64,000 bases of DNA, taken from assembly GCF_014266025.1 (NCBI RefSeq), contig NZ_JACMYC010000006.1, positions 124,001 to 188,000 of the forward strand, written 5' to 3'. A model generated the notes under the pieces. It was not told where the DNA came from. It saw nothing but the letters and a program-made list of their open reading frames with translations, and did not search any database. The position numbers and the translations under genes are program-made. Positions 53,427-64,000 of the stretch are shown here, piece after piece (positions within the stretch are counted from its first letter, which is position 1; the number at the start of each line of letters is the position of its first letter). Origin of the DNA: Nocardioides deserti. Its GTDB lineage: Bacteria > Actinomycetota > Actinomycetes > Propionibacteriales > Nocardioidaceae.

Positions 53427-53452
53427 GGGCCGAGGGTAGTCGGCGCCCGCCG

Positions 53453-54559
53453 TCAGACGACGACGACCTCGACCCGCTGGAACTCCTTGACCTCGGTGTA
53501 GCCGGTCGTGGCCATCGAGCGCTTGAGCGCACCGATGAGGTTCATCGTGCCGTCGGCGACGCGGGAGGGGCCGAAGAGGATCTCCTCGAGCGTGCCGACG
53601 GTGTCGAGGTGGACCCGCTGGCCGCGCGGCAGGTCCGCGTGGTGCGCCTCGGTGCCCCAGTGGAAGCCGTGGCCGGGCGCGTCGGTGGCCCGCGCGAACG
53701 GCGAGCCGACCATGACCGCGTCGGCGCCGCAGGCGATCGCCTTGGCGAGGTCGCCGGACTGGCCGATGGAGCCGTCGGCGATGACGTGGACGTAGCGCCC
53801 GCCGGACTCGTCGAGGTAGTCGCGGCGGGCCGCGGCGACGTCGGCCACGGCCGAGGCCATCGGCACGGCGACGCCGAGCACGGTGCGGGTCGTGTGGGCC
53901 GCGCCGCCGCCGAAGCCGACCAGCACGCCGGCCGCACCGGTGCGCATCAGGTGCAGCGCCGCCTGGTGGGTCGCGCAGCCGCCGACGATGACGGGGACGT
54001 CGAGCTCGTAGATGAACTCCTTGAGGTTCAGCGGCTCGGCCTGGGACGAGACGTGCTCGGCCGAGACGGTCGTGCCCCGGATGACGAACATGTCGACGCC
54101 CGCGTCCACCACCGTCTTGGCGAACTCCTTGGTCCGCTGCGGCGACAGGGAGCCCGCGACGGTCACGCCGGCCTCGCGGACCTGACGGAGCCGCTCGGTG
54201 ATCAGCTCGGCCTTCACCGGCTCGGTGTAGATCTCCTGGAGCCGGCGGGTCGCGTCGTGCCCCTGGAGGCCGGCGACCTCCTCAAGCAGCGGCGCCGGGT
54301 CGTCGTACCGCGTCCAGATGCCCTCGAGGTTGAGCACCCCGAGCCCGCCGTGCCGGCCGAAGGCGATCGCGGTCTCCGGCGACATCACCGAGTCCATCGG
54401 CGCCGCGAGCACCGGGATGTCGAACCGGTAGGCGTCGATCTGCCAGTCGGTGCTGACCTCCTCGGGGTCGCGCGTGCGCCGGGAGGGCACGATCGCCACG
54501 TCGTCGAAGGAGTAGGCGCGCCGCGCCCGCTTGGCCCGGCCGATCTCGATCTCGGTCAC
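53453..54559 (-). CDS. GuaB3-type IMP dehydrogenase-related protein
   Basis: A 368-residue TIM-barrel protein of the GuaB3 group, without CBS domains. The phosphate-binding and active-site loop reads [11 protein letters not shown] where IMP dehydrogenases have [11 protein letters not shown], so the catalytic Cys is His222. The N-terminal [25 protein letters not shown] is typical. It may act as a GMP reductase or another guanine-related enzyme; I do not know which. The GTG has TAGGGT at 6 bases. It lies divergent from the sigma-factor gene with a 70-base gap. Confidence 0.9.
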   Translation of the reverse strand: MTEIEIGRAKRARRAYSFDDVAIVPSRRTRDPEEVSTDWQIDAYRFDIPVLAAPMDSVMSPETAIAFGRHGGLGVLNLEGIWTRYDDPAPLLEEVAGLQGHDATRRLQEIYTEPVKAELITERLRQVREAGVTVAGSLSPQRTKEFAKTVVDAGVDMFVIRGTTVSAEHVSSQAEPLNLKEFIYELDVPVIVGGCATHQAALHLMRTGAAGVLVGFGGGAAHTTRTVLGVAVPMASAVADVAAARRDYLDESGGRYVHVIADGSIGQSGDLAKAIACGADAVMVGSPFARATDAPGHGFHWGTEAHHADLPRGQRVHLDTVGTLEEILFGPSRVADGTMNLIGALKRSMATTGYTEVKEFQRVEVVVV

Positions 54560-54593
54560 CGTCGAACCCTACCGAGGAAGTCCGACACCCCGG

Positions 54594-54620
54594 GCAACCG
54601 TTCGTCGGTGCCGCCCGGTA
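54594..54620 (+). promoter_or_regulatory. candidate sigma-factor promoter of first SigE-family gene
   Basis: GCAACC (54594-54599), 16-base spacer, CGGTA (54616-54620), ending 9 bases before the start. The second sigma gene at 60.8 kb has the same layout. Confidence 0.45.
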
Positions 54621-54629
54621 GAGGTGGTC

Positions 54630-55204
54630 ATGGACACCCTGACCGGCGAGCGGTCGACGACCTCGGGAGCAGACGTGGGCGCACACCCCGGCGGAGCGCC
54701 GGACTTCGACGCGTTCGTCGCGGCCCGCTCGACCGACCTGTTGCGCACGGCGTACCTGCTGACCCGTGACGCCGCGCTGGCCGAGGACCTCCTGCAGACA
54801 GCGCTGGCCAAGGCGTGGTTCGCGTGGTCGCGCATCGAGGGCAACCCCGAGCCCTACGTCCGCAGGATCCTCGTCAACACCTTCGCGTCCTGGTGGCGGC
54901 GCCGCTGGAACGGCGAGCAGCCCTGGGCCGAGCCGCCCGAGCCGCCGCCGGCCGCGGGCGTGGAGGCCGGCGTCGACCAGCGCCAGGACCTGTGGACGGC
55001 GATGGGCCGCCTGCCCCGACGGCAGCGCGCCGTCGTCGTCCTGCGCTTCGTCGAGGACCTCTCCGAGGCCGAGACCGCGCGGCTGCTCGGCATCAGCACC
55101 GGCACCGTCAAGAGCCAGACCAGCAAGGCCCTGGCGAAGCTGCGGATCGACCCCGCGCTCGCCTTCCCGAGCACCGCTCCTGCGAGCACCACGGAGGACC
55201 CGGC

Positions 55205-55208
<4 letters not shown>
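54630..55208 (+). CDS. SigE-family RNA polymerase sigma factor
   Basis: A 192-residue sigma-70 group 4 factor. Region 2 is LLRTAYLLTRDAALAEDLLQTALAKAWFAW, and region 4 is LPRRQRAVVVLRFVEDLSEAETARLLGISTGTVKSQTSKALAKLR, the latter with the SigE-family 'SQTSKAL' sequence. The ATG start gives a short acidic N-terminus. Its last codons overlap the start of the next gene (ATGA), which probably controls it. The GCAACC box upstream suggests autoregulation. Confidence 0.92.
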
Positions 55209-57978
<2,770 letters not shown>

Positions 57979-58060
57979 CTACTGGCGCCCACCCGGCCCT
58001 CCTTCTTCCGGTGGCCGAGGCGGACTGGGTTGCGGTTCGGTGCCTGGGTGGGCGCGTCGG

Positions 58061-58121
58061 GGTCACCGGTTAACCGGTGACCGCTGCACATATCGGGGCA
58101 GATCTGCCCCGATATGTGCAG
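58061..58121. repeat. two back-to-back perfect palindromes, 22 bp and 38 bp
   Basis: GGTCACCGGTTAACCGGTGACC (58061-58082) is a perfect 22-bp palindrome. One base later comes a perfect 38-bp palindrome (58084-58121; half-site CTGCACATATCGGGGCAGA). They lie in the 272-base gap between guaB and the ACT-GNAT gene, not next to any stop codon. Confidence 0.9.
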
Positions 58122-58193
58122 GGATCGCGTCCGTCGTGAGGTTGCTGGGGCTGCGGAGGCTGGTGAGCCGACAGGCTGGCTCACGGCCCGCGG

Positions 58194-58238
58194 GGTTCCG
58201 ACACGCTCCGCGCCGGGCGCCTCGCTGCTCGACCAACC
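58194..58238. repeat. interspersed intergenic repeat, copy 3
   Basis: Begins GGTTCCGACACGCTCCGC and ends CTCGCTGCTCGACCAACC, like the copies at 4588 and 39770. It lies just after the ACT-GNAT stop codon region, and a 7-bp hairpin (58163-58184) is next to it. Confidence 0.45.
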
Positions 58239-58241
58239 GGC

Positions 58242-59147
58242 TCAGGCGGCGGGAAGCGGACGGAGGTCGCGGACGGGGACGCGCACGGTGAGGACGTCGC
58301 CGGCGAGGCGGATCCGGCCCCGCATGCCGGCGGCGAGCACCATCGGGAGGACCGCCTGGTTGTCGGAGCGGGTCGTGAGGACGATCTCCTGCGCGCCCCG
58401 CGAGTGCGCGAGGCGGGCGACGTCGACGAGCAGTCGGGTGCCGATGCCGCGACGCTGCCAGGCGGGGTCGACCCGCAGCACGACCGGACGGGCAGCGGGG
58501 TCGTCGGCGAGGGAGGCCTGCACCGTGGCCAGGCCAACGACGACGCCGTCGACGACCGCCGAGATCGAGTCTCCGTCGACGACGTGCTCGGGCGTGGTGC
58601 CGCCGCCGAGCCGGCGGCCCGGGGACACCGCGATCGCCGAGTCCGTCCTCGTCCGCTGCAGGACGTCGCTCACGAGGTCGGCCAGCGCCGACCCGCGGGC
58701 GTGCTCGGTGGCGGTGAACGCGGCGGTCCGACGTACCTGCACCTGCACGCCGCCCACGGTCAGCTCCATGACGTCCTGCGGCGGGCCGTCGGGGTCGACG
58801 GGGTCCGCCTCGGCGTCGAAGAGCACGGCGAGGACCTCGGGGAAGGACATCGGCGAGGCGAGGATGGTGCGGGCGGCCTGGACGTAGCGCGTGGGCTGGT
58901 CGCCGAGCGCCGCCTCGGTGCACGGCTGGACGACGACGTTCCGGCCGCCGGCGCGCTCGACGAGGTGCGCGGTGCCGGAGGCGCCCCACCCGGCCGGCGT
59001 GCTGAGCACCAGCTCGTCGGTGACGGCCTCGATCCCGGGGAAGATCTGCAGGCCGAGGATGTTCACGCCGGCCCGCCCGCAGTGCTCGGCGAGCACCGCC
59101 AGCGCACCGGGTCGGTCGGGAAGGGTCGTCCGCACTCGCCACAACAT
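58242..59147 (-). CDS. ACT-domain plus GNAT acetyltransferase fusion protein
   Basis: A 301-residue protein. The N-terminal ACT domain (MLWRVRTTLPDRPGALAVLAEHCGRAGVNILGL) is a ligand-binding regulatory domain, often for an amino acid. The C-terminal half (from about residue 190) is a GNAT acyltransferase with the acetyl-CoA loop WQRRGIGTRLL. Such proteins may acetylate a protein in response to an amino acid; target unknown. It stands alone, and divergent from the membrane protein. Confidence 0.85.
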   Translation of the reverse strand: MLWRVRTTLPDRPGALAVLAEHCGRAGVNILGLQIFPGIEAVTDELVLSTPAGWGASGTAHLVERAGGRNVVVQPCTEAALGDQPTRYVQAARTILASPMSFPEVLAVLFDAEADPVDPDGPPQDVMELTVGGVQVQVRRTAAFTATEHARGSALADLVSDVLQRTRTDSAIAVSPGRRLGGGTTPEHVVDGDSISAVVDGVVVGLATVQASLADDPAARPVVLRVDPAWQRRGIGTRLLVDVARLAHSRGAQEIVLTTRSDNQAVLPMVLAAGMRGRIRLAGDVLTVRVPVRDLRPLPAA

Positions 59148-59244
59148 GCGGCTCAGCGTGGACGTGCGACGTTGCCCAGCAGGGTCCGTGGTGTTTCGCC
59201 GGTGCTACGGCGGCTGGTCCGGAGCGGTCTGGGAACCTGGGCGC

Positions 59245-60756
59245 ATGCTCGAGCGCCGGCACGCCTTCTCCCAGCGGGTCGAGGCCGTGGTCGACTCGAG
59301 GTGGACGGTGCCGGTGGCGGCGGCGCTCGCGTTCCTGCTGCGACTGCCGGGGCTGACCCGCCCGCTGCGCGCCGACGAGGCGGGGTTCACCCTGGTCGCG
59401 CGGGGCTGGGACCCGCGACCGGACAGCGTGTACGGCGACCTCTTCGTCGACCGACACCCGCTGGTCGTGGCCGTGTTCGGCCTCAGCGACCGCATCGGCG
59501 GCGAGCACGCGATCCGCCTGGTCGGCGCTCTCGCGTGCGCGCTCGCGGTGCTCGGTGCGGCCGCGGTCGCGCGCCGGGTCGGCAGCGAGCGCAGCGCCCG
59601 CTGGACGGCGGTCGCGGTGGCGGCGCTGCTGACCAACACCGTCATCGACGCGGTGGCGGTCAAGGGCGAGATCCTCGCGCTGCCGTTCCTGCTCGGCTCG
59701 ATCCTGCTCTCGCTGGACGCGCTGGCCCGTCGGTCCGCGCCACTGGCCGCGGGGGCCGGGCTGCTCGCGACGACCGCGCTGGGGATGAAGCAGAACCTCG
59801 TCGGCGCGCTCGTCTTCGGTGCCGCCCTGCTCCTGGCCGGCCACCTCGCCGGGCGGGTCGACCGCCGCACGACGCTCCGGCTCGCCGCGGCCGCGGTCGC
59901 CGGCGCCGCCGTACCCGTCCTCGCGACCGTCCTCTGGGCGCGGGCGGCGGACGTGGACCTGGCCGAGGTCTGGTACGCCGTCTACGGCTTCCGACTCGAC
60001 GCCAACGACGTGCTGAGCGAGAGCTCCTCCGACGCGCCGACCGCCCGTGCGGTGACGCTCGCGTTCGTGGCGCTGGCGGCCGGCATGGTCGCGGTGATCG
60101 GCGGGTTCCTCGTCCACGTCCGGCGCGAGTGGCGGGCCGACCCGGTGCTGACCGCGGCGACGCTGGCGATCGTGCTGGCCGACGTGGCCGCGCTGGTCAT
60201 GGGTGGGAGCTACTGGCGCGACTACCTCTTCGGGCTGGTGCCGGCGACCGCGCTGTGCGCCGCCCTGCTGGCCCGCCACCGGACCGGCCGCGGGCGGGCG
60301 ATGCGCGCCGTCATCGGGCTCAGCGCCGTGTCCTCGCTGGTGTGCCTGCTGGGCTGGGTGGGCTGGAACGCGCTGGACTTCCAGGAGTTCAGCGAGGCCG
60401 ACACCGGCACCGCGGTCGCAGCCGTGGCCGAGCCCGAGGACACGCTGGTCGTCTTCGGCGGCCGCGCCGACCTCCAGCTGCGCAGCGGCCTGCCGACGCC
60501 GTACCCGCACCTGTGGAGCCTGCCGATGCGCACCCTCGACCGCGGCTACGACGACCTGCGCTCCCTCGTCGAGGGGCCGGACGCCCCGACCTGGCTGGTG
60601 CAGTGGGTGCCGTGGGGCGCGTGGGGAGCCCCCGGCGCCGAGGAGCTGTACGACGCCGTGCGGGCGCGCTACGAGCGGCACGGCACCGGCTGCTCGGACC
60701 GGCCGGTCTACCTGCTCGAGGGGCTGGACCGGCCGCCGCTCGAGCCGGTCTGCTGA
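59245..60756 (+). CDS. GT-C-type membrane glycosyltransferase-like protein
   Basis: A 503-residue protein with about eleven membrane helices. The acidic motif in the first loop, LRADEAGFTLVARGWDP, matches the D/E catalytic site of GT39/ArnT-like enzymes that move sugars from lipid carriers. The C-terminal soluble part has two cysteines (GTGCSDRP...PPLEPVC). Probably a cell-envelope glycosyltransferase; donor and acceptor unknown. No operon partner. Confidence 0.78.
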   Translation: MLERRHAFSQRVEAVVDSRWTVPVAAALAFLLRLPGLTRPLRADEAGFTLVARGWDPRPDSVYGDLFVDRHPLVVAVFGLSDRIGGEHAIRLVGALACALAVLGAAAVARRVGSERSARWTAVAVAALLTNTVIDAVAVKGEILALPFLLGSILLSLDALARRSAPLAAGAGLLATTALGMKQNLVGALVFGAALLLAGHLAGRVDRRTTLRLAAAAVAGAAVPVLATVLWARAADVDLAEVWYAVYGFRLDANDVLSESSSDAPTARAVTLAFVALAAGMVAVIGGFLVHVRREWRADPVLTAATLAIVLADVAALVMGGSYWRDYLFGLVPATALCAALLARHRTGRGRAMRAVIGLSAVSSLVCLLGWVGWNALDFQEFSEADTGTAVAAVAEPEDTLVVFGGRADLQLRSGLPTPYPHLWSLPMRTLDRGYDDLRSLVEGPDAPTWLVQWVPWGAWGAPGAEELYDAVRARYERHGTGCSDRPVYLLEGLDRPPLEPVC

Positions 60757-60774
60757 ACCGGTGGGCGGCGCCGT

Positions 60775-60801
60775 GCAACCCGACGACCGCTCGATGCGTT
60801 T
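60775..60801 (+). promoter_or_regulatory. candidate sigma-factor promoter of second SigE-family gene
   Basis: GCAACC (60775-60780), 16-base spacer, CGTTT (60797-60801), then 7 bases to the ATG at 60809. Same box and spacing as before the first sigma gene, which suggests autoregulation or cross-talk. Confidence 0.45.
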
Positions 60802-60808
60802 CCCACGC

Positions 60809-61333
60809 ATGCAGCTGACGAGACGGCGGGACGCGGCGTCGGACGAGGCGTTCACCGAGTTCGCCGCGTCCTCCCAGGCGCGCCTGCGCCGGACGGCGTA
60901 CCTGCTGTGTGGCGACTGGGACCGCGCCGCGGACCACGTCCAGGAGGGGCTGGTGCGCCTCTACGTGCGCTGGCCGCGGCTGGTGCGCGACGGCAGTGAG
61001 CTCGCGTACGCCCGCAAGGCGGTGGTGAGCGCGTTCCTGGACGCGAGCCGGCGTCGTTCGAGCACCGAGGTGCCTCGCGAGGACGACCCGACGGTCGGCT
61101 CCGGCGAGGACGTCGCCGCCGCCGTGACCGACCGGGCAGCCCTGCTGTCGGCGCTCGCGGACCTGCCCGAGCGACAGCGCGCATGCGTCGTCCTCCGCTA
61201 CTTCGAGGACCTCGACGTGCGTGCGACGGCCGCGGCCCTGGGGTGCACCGAGGGAACGGTCAAGAGCCAGACCTCCCGCGCTCTCTCGTCGCTGCGCTCG
61301 ACCCTGGAGACCGAGAGGAGCCTGACATGGTGA
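60809..61333 (+). CDS. SigE-family RNA polymerase sigma factor
   Basis: A 174-residue sigma factor like the one at 54.6 kb. Region 2 is LRRTAYLLCGDWDRAADHVQEGLVRLYVRW, and region 4 is LPERQRACVVLRYFEDLDVRATAAALGCTEGTVKSQTSRALSSLR. The ATG at 60809 is used since it follows the promoter by 7 bases; an ATG 5 codons earlier is also in frame. The stop overlaps the next gene's start by 7 bases. Confidence 0.92.
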   Translation: MQLTRRRDAASDEAFTEFAASSQARLRRTAYLLCGDWDRAADHVQEGLVRLYVRWPRLVRDGSELAYARKAVVSAFLDASRRRSSTEVPREDDPTVGSGEDVAAAVTDRAALLSALADLPERQRACVVLRYFEDLDVRATAAALGCTEGTVKSQTSRALSSLRSTLETERSLTW

Positions 61334-62589
61334 ACGAGCTGCGCGAGCTGCTGCGCGAGACGGCCGCCCACCCGCCCGAGGGTGGCGTGGAGGTTGCGGA
61401 GGTGCTGGCCGGCGGGCGGGCGCGGGTACGCCGCCGCAGCGCGACCGTCGCCGGTGCCGGTGCCGCCGCGGCGGTCGCCGGGGTCGTGGCCGTCACCGCG
61501 CTCGTCGCCGGTCCCGGGGACGGCGACGCCGCCCGCGTGGCCGGTGACCCCGGGAGCGACAACCGCCCCGTCGGGCCGGTCCTGACATTGGCCGATGCCC
61601 GGCCGGCCACCCCGGGCGACCAGCTGCGGGAGGTCGCCGCCCTCGCCAACGACGACCTCGACCGCGCGAACGGGACGTACCTGGTCGGCGCCACGCCCGA
61701 CGGGCTGCTCGTGGAGCGGGAGGGACCACGCGGCCTGGCCAACGACAGCCTGGTGACGCTCGTCGACCCCGCCACGGGCGGGCGCGACGTCCTGCCGGGC
61801 GGGCGTCAGCAGGTCGAGGACCTGCTCGCCGCCGACGAGGACCGGCTGGTCTTCCGAGGCCAGCGGGCGCAGGGCGACGAGCTGGCGGCGGTCGTCTACG
61901 ACCGGGCAGACCGCTCGTGGTCCACCGTGCGCTGGGACCTGCCGGCCGAGGTCGCGTACGCCGCGGACGTGCACGACGGCCGGCTCCACGTCGGCGTCGA
62001 CACGGGTGGGGAGATCCAGCGGTTCGACCTCTGGTCGCTCTCCCTGACCGACGGCGACGACGTGCGCGACGAGGGCGAGGTCGTCGGCGACTTCACCGTC
62101 GGCCCGGAAGGCACGGCCTGGACCGGGACGCACAACGAGCCGAACGACTCGCTCACGGTGGTCGACCCCGACGGGGACCGCCGCACGTTCGACCCGCGCT
62201 CCGGCGACCGCTGCAACCAGCTGGGCATGGCACGTGTGGGCGAGGTCGTCGCGCTGTCGCAGTACTGCGGCCGGACCGGGGACGTCCGCGACGACCGGGT
62301 GCAGGTGCTCACCGACACCGGCGAGCCGGTCGTGACGATCCAGGACGACGGGATCGAGCTGGCGGGCGCGAGCGACGACGGCGTGCTGGTGACGGCGTAC
62401 GGCCCGGGCGAGCGGGCGGGTACGTACTTCTACGAGCTCGACAGTGCCCGGCTGTGGCGGATCGGCGGCGACGTGGGCCGGTTCGGCTCGGGGTGGTCCG
62501 GGCAGCGGCCCGGCGCCTGGTTCTCCTGGTCGACGGCGGTCAACGGCGGCCGGGGCGCGACCCAGCACGTCGGCGACTGGGTCGGCTGA
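61327..62589 (+). CDS. membrane protein paired with second SigE-family factor (anti-sigma-like)
   Basis: A 420-residue protein with a short cytosolic N-terminus, one membrane helix at about residues 40-62, and a long extracellular part with repeating VGATPDGLLVERE/HDGRLHVGVDTG units that look like a beta-propeller. It overlaps the sigma gene by 7 bases, so it is presumably its sensor or anti-sigma partner, as at 55.2 kb. No zinc motif is visible. Confidence 0.8.
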   Translation: MVNELRELLRETAAHPPEGGVEVAEVLAGGRARVRRRSATVAGAGAAAAVAGVVAVTALVAGPGDGDAARVAGDPGSDNRPVGPVLTLADARPATPGDQLREVAALANDDLDRANGTYLVGATPDGLLVEREGPRGLANDSLVTLVDPATGGRDVLPGGRQQVEDLLAADEDRLVFRGQRAQGDELAAVVYDRADRSWSTVRWDLPAEVAYAADVHDGRLHVGVDTGGEIQRFDLWSLSLTDGDDVRDEGEVVGDFTVGPEGTAWTGTHNEPNDSLTVVDPDGDRRTFDPRSGDRCNQLGMARVGEVVALSQYCGRTGDVRDDRVQVLTDTGEPVVTIQDDGIELAGASDDGVLVTAYGPGERAGTYFYELDSARLWRIGGDVGRFGSGWSGQRPGAWFSWSTAVNGGRGATQHVGDWVG

Positions 62590-62704
62590 CCCGCCTCTCC
62601 GGCGGCGGACCTGCGCGGTCTGATGCTGCCCAGCGTGCGCCCCGCCGCACGCTCAGCAGCACGAGGCCGGTTCGGGGTGGGAGGCGCGTCCTGGTACGCC
62701 GAAC

Positions 62705-62734
62705 GGCGCCGGCCCCCTGCTGGGGACCGGCGCC
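62705..62734. terminator. terminator between anti-sigma-like gene and groL
   Basis: Stem GGCGCCGG...CCGGCGCC extended by CCCC/GGGG with one mismatch, 4-base loop, between two convergent genes. Confidence 0.7.
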
Positions 62735-62772
62735 GCCGGGTGGTGCTGGGGTGCTCGAGAGGAGCGGGTCAC

Positions 62773-64000
62773 TCAGTGGCCGTGACCGTGACCGTGGCCG
62801 GCGGCCGCGGTCTCGTCCTCCTCCTCGGGCTTGTCCACGATGAGCGTCTCGGTCGTCAGCAGCATCGCCGCGATCGAGGTGGCGTTGACCAGCGCGGAGC
62901 GGGTGACCTTGACCGGGTCGAGGACGCCCTGGGCGACCAGGTCGCCGTACTCGCCGGTGGCGGCGTTGTAGCCGTTGCCGACGCCGAGCTCGCGGACCTT
63001 GGTGGTCACGACGTAGCCGTTCTCGCCACCGTTCTCGGCGATCCAGCGCAGCGGCTCGTCGGCGGCCTTGCGGACGACGCGCACGCCGACGGCCTCGTCA
63101 CCGGTGAGGCCGAGGTCGCCCTCGAGGACGGAGACCGCGTGGATGATCGCGGAGCCACCGCCGGGGACGATGCCCTCCTCGATCGCGGCGCGCGTCGCGG
63201 AGACGGCGTCCTCGATGCGGTGCTTCTTCTCCTTCAGCTCCACCTCGGTGGCGGCGCCGACCTTGATCACGCACACGCCGCCGGCCAGCTTCGCGAGGCG
63301 CTCCTGGAGCTTCTCGCGGTCCCAGTCGGAGTCGGTGGACTCGATCTCGGCCTTGATCTGGTTGACGCGGCCCTCGACCTCGGCGGCGTCACCGGCGCCG
63401 TCGACGATCGTGGTGTTGTCCTTGGTGATCACGACGCGGCGGGCCTGGCCCAGCACCTCGAGGCCGACCTGGTCGAGCTTGAGGCCGACCTCCGGGGCGA
63501 CGACCTGACCGCCGGTCAGGGTCGCGATGTCCTGCATCATCGCCTTGCGGCGGTCGCCGAACGCCGGGCTCTTGACCGCGACGGCGTTGAACGTGCCGCG
63601 GATCTTGTTGACGACCAGGGTCGAGAGCGCCTCGCCCTCGACGTCCTCGGCGAGGATGAACAGCGGCTTGCCGGCCTGGATGACCTTCTCCAGCAGCGGG
63701 AGCAGCTCGGAGACCGAGGAGATCTTCCCCTGGTGCAGCAGGATGTAGGGGTCGTCGAGGACTGCCTCCATCCGCTCGGGGTCGGTCACGAAGTACTGGC
63801 TGATGTAGCCCTTGTCGAACTGCATGCCCTCGGTGAAGTCGAGCTCGGTGCCCATGGTGTTGGACTCCTCGACGGTGATGACACCGTCCTTGCCGACCTT
63901 GTCGAAGGCCTGCGCGAGCAGGTCGCCGATGTGGCTGTCGCGCGAGGAGATCGTGGCCACCGAGGCCATGTCCTCGCGGGTCTCGACCTCGCGGGCGGCA
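62773..64000 (-). CDS. groL: 60-kDa chaperonin GroEL, C-terminal about 409 residues
   Basis: A chaperonin subunit whose 5' end is beyond the window. The visible part starts [25 protein letters not shown] and includes the conserved [21 protein letters not shown] (apical domain) and ARAA-like and GIVPGGGSA segments of the equatorial domain. The C-terminus is GHGHGHGH, a histidine-rich tail like that of mycobacterial GroEL1, not the GGM repeat of the housekeeping copy. It may be a second chaperonin with a specialised role or metal-binding tail. Confidence 0.94.
   Translation of the reverse strand, partial: AAREVETREDMASVATISSRDSHIGDLLAQAFDKVGKDGVITVEESNTMGTELDFTEGMQFDKGYISQYFVTDPERMEAVLDDPYILLHQGKISSVSELLPLLEKVIQAGKPLFILAEDVEGEALSTLVVNKIRGTFNAVAVKSPAFGDRRKAMMQDIATLTGGQVVAPEVGLKLDQVGLEVLGQARRVVITKDNTTIVDGAGDAAEVEGRVNQIKAEIESTDSDWDREKLQERLAKLAGGVCVIKVGAATEVELKEKKHRIEDAVSATRAAIEEGIVPGGGSAIIHAVSVLEGDLGLTGDEAVGVRVVRKAADEPLRWIAENGGENGYVVTTKVRELGVGNGYNAATGEYGDLVAQGVLDPVKVTRSALVNATSIAAMLLTTETLIVDKPEEEDETAAAGHGHGHGH

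Overview
The window is a stretch of chromosome from a high-GC Gram-positive actinobacterium, most likely of the Nocardioides/Nocardioidaceae type. Indicators are the very high GC with strong third-position bias, the genes for coenzyme F420 synthesis and use, a PspC-type two-component system, GuaB plus GuaB3, SigE-family sigma factors, and many genes whose -10 box sits 6-8 nt before the start codon (leaderless transcripts). No rRNA, tRNA, CRISPR array, phage or classical insertion sequence was seen.

Layout. 1-7.2 kb: end of an unidentified gene, the TCA-cycle pair sucC-sucD (minus strand), a small degenerate B12-binding-fold protein, an M23 endopeptidase and the helicase pcrA. 7.2-8.5 kb: an accessory cassette holding one AbiEi/DUF559-type nuclease gene between two 70-bp palindromic repeats; this is the most unusual structure here. 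8.5-16.7 kb: small membrane protein, amino-acid permease, a PspC-domain sensor kinase and NarL-type regulator divergent from a PspC membrane protein, a glycerophosphodiesterase, a YbaK-type deacylase and a lipoprotein. 16.8-20.3 kb: a heterodimeric ABC exporter whose two halves have complementary defects. 20.3-29.8 kb: F420-related genes (F420:NADP reductase, LLM oxidoreductase, fbiC) mixed with an acyltransferase, a MerR regulator divergent from an acyl-CoA dehydrogenase, and a membrane protein. 29.8-38 kb: Ser/Thr kinase, two secreted proteins, a 47-residue GPGG membrane protein, a UdgX-type uracil-DNA glycosylase, a DUF3140 protein, a beta-lactamase-fold protein with a probable 3' frameshift, and a second LLM oxidoreductase.

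38-49.3 kb: guaA, a 347-bp intergenic region with hairpins, then two aldehyde dehydrogenases, a GMC oxidoreductase, a phosphotransferase and an unassigned partner, and glpD. These look like oxidation of alcohol/aldehyde or lipid-derived substrates, and a KstR-like operator lies upstream of the phosphotransferase. 49.3-64 kb: a secreted GH13 glucan hydrolase, a nitrilase-family hydrolase and rnhA, guaB3 and guaB flanking a sigma/anti-sigma-like pair, an ACT-GNAT protein, a GT-C type membrane protein, a second sigma/anti-sigma-like pair, and the 3' part of groL with a His-rich tail.

Features not explained by the genes include at least five families of long perfect or near-perfect palindromes between genes, two identical 17-bp KstR-like sites 11 kb apart, and three diverged copies of an intergenic repeat. 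Product names rest on reading motifs and known families by eye; no database search was run.
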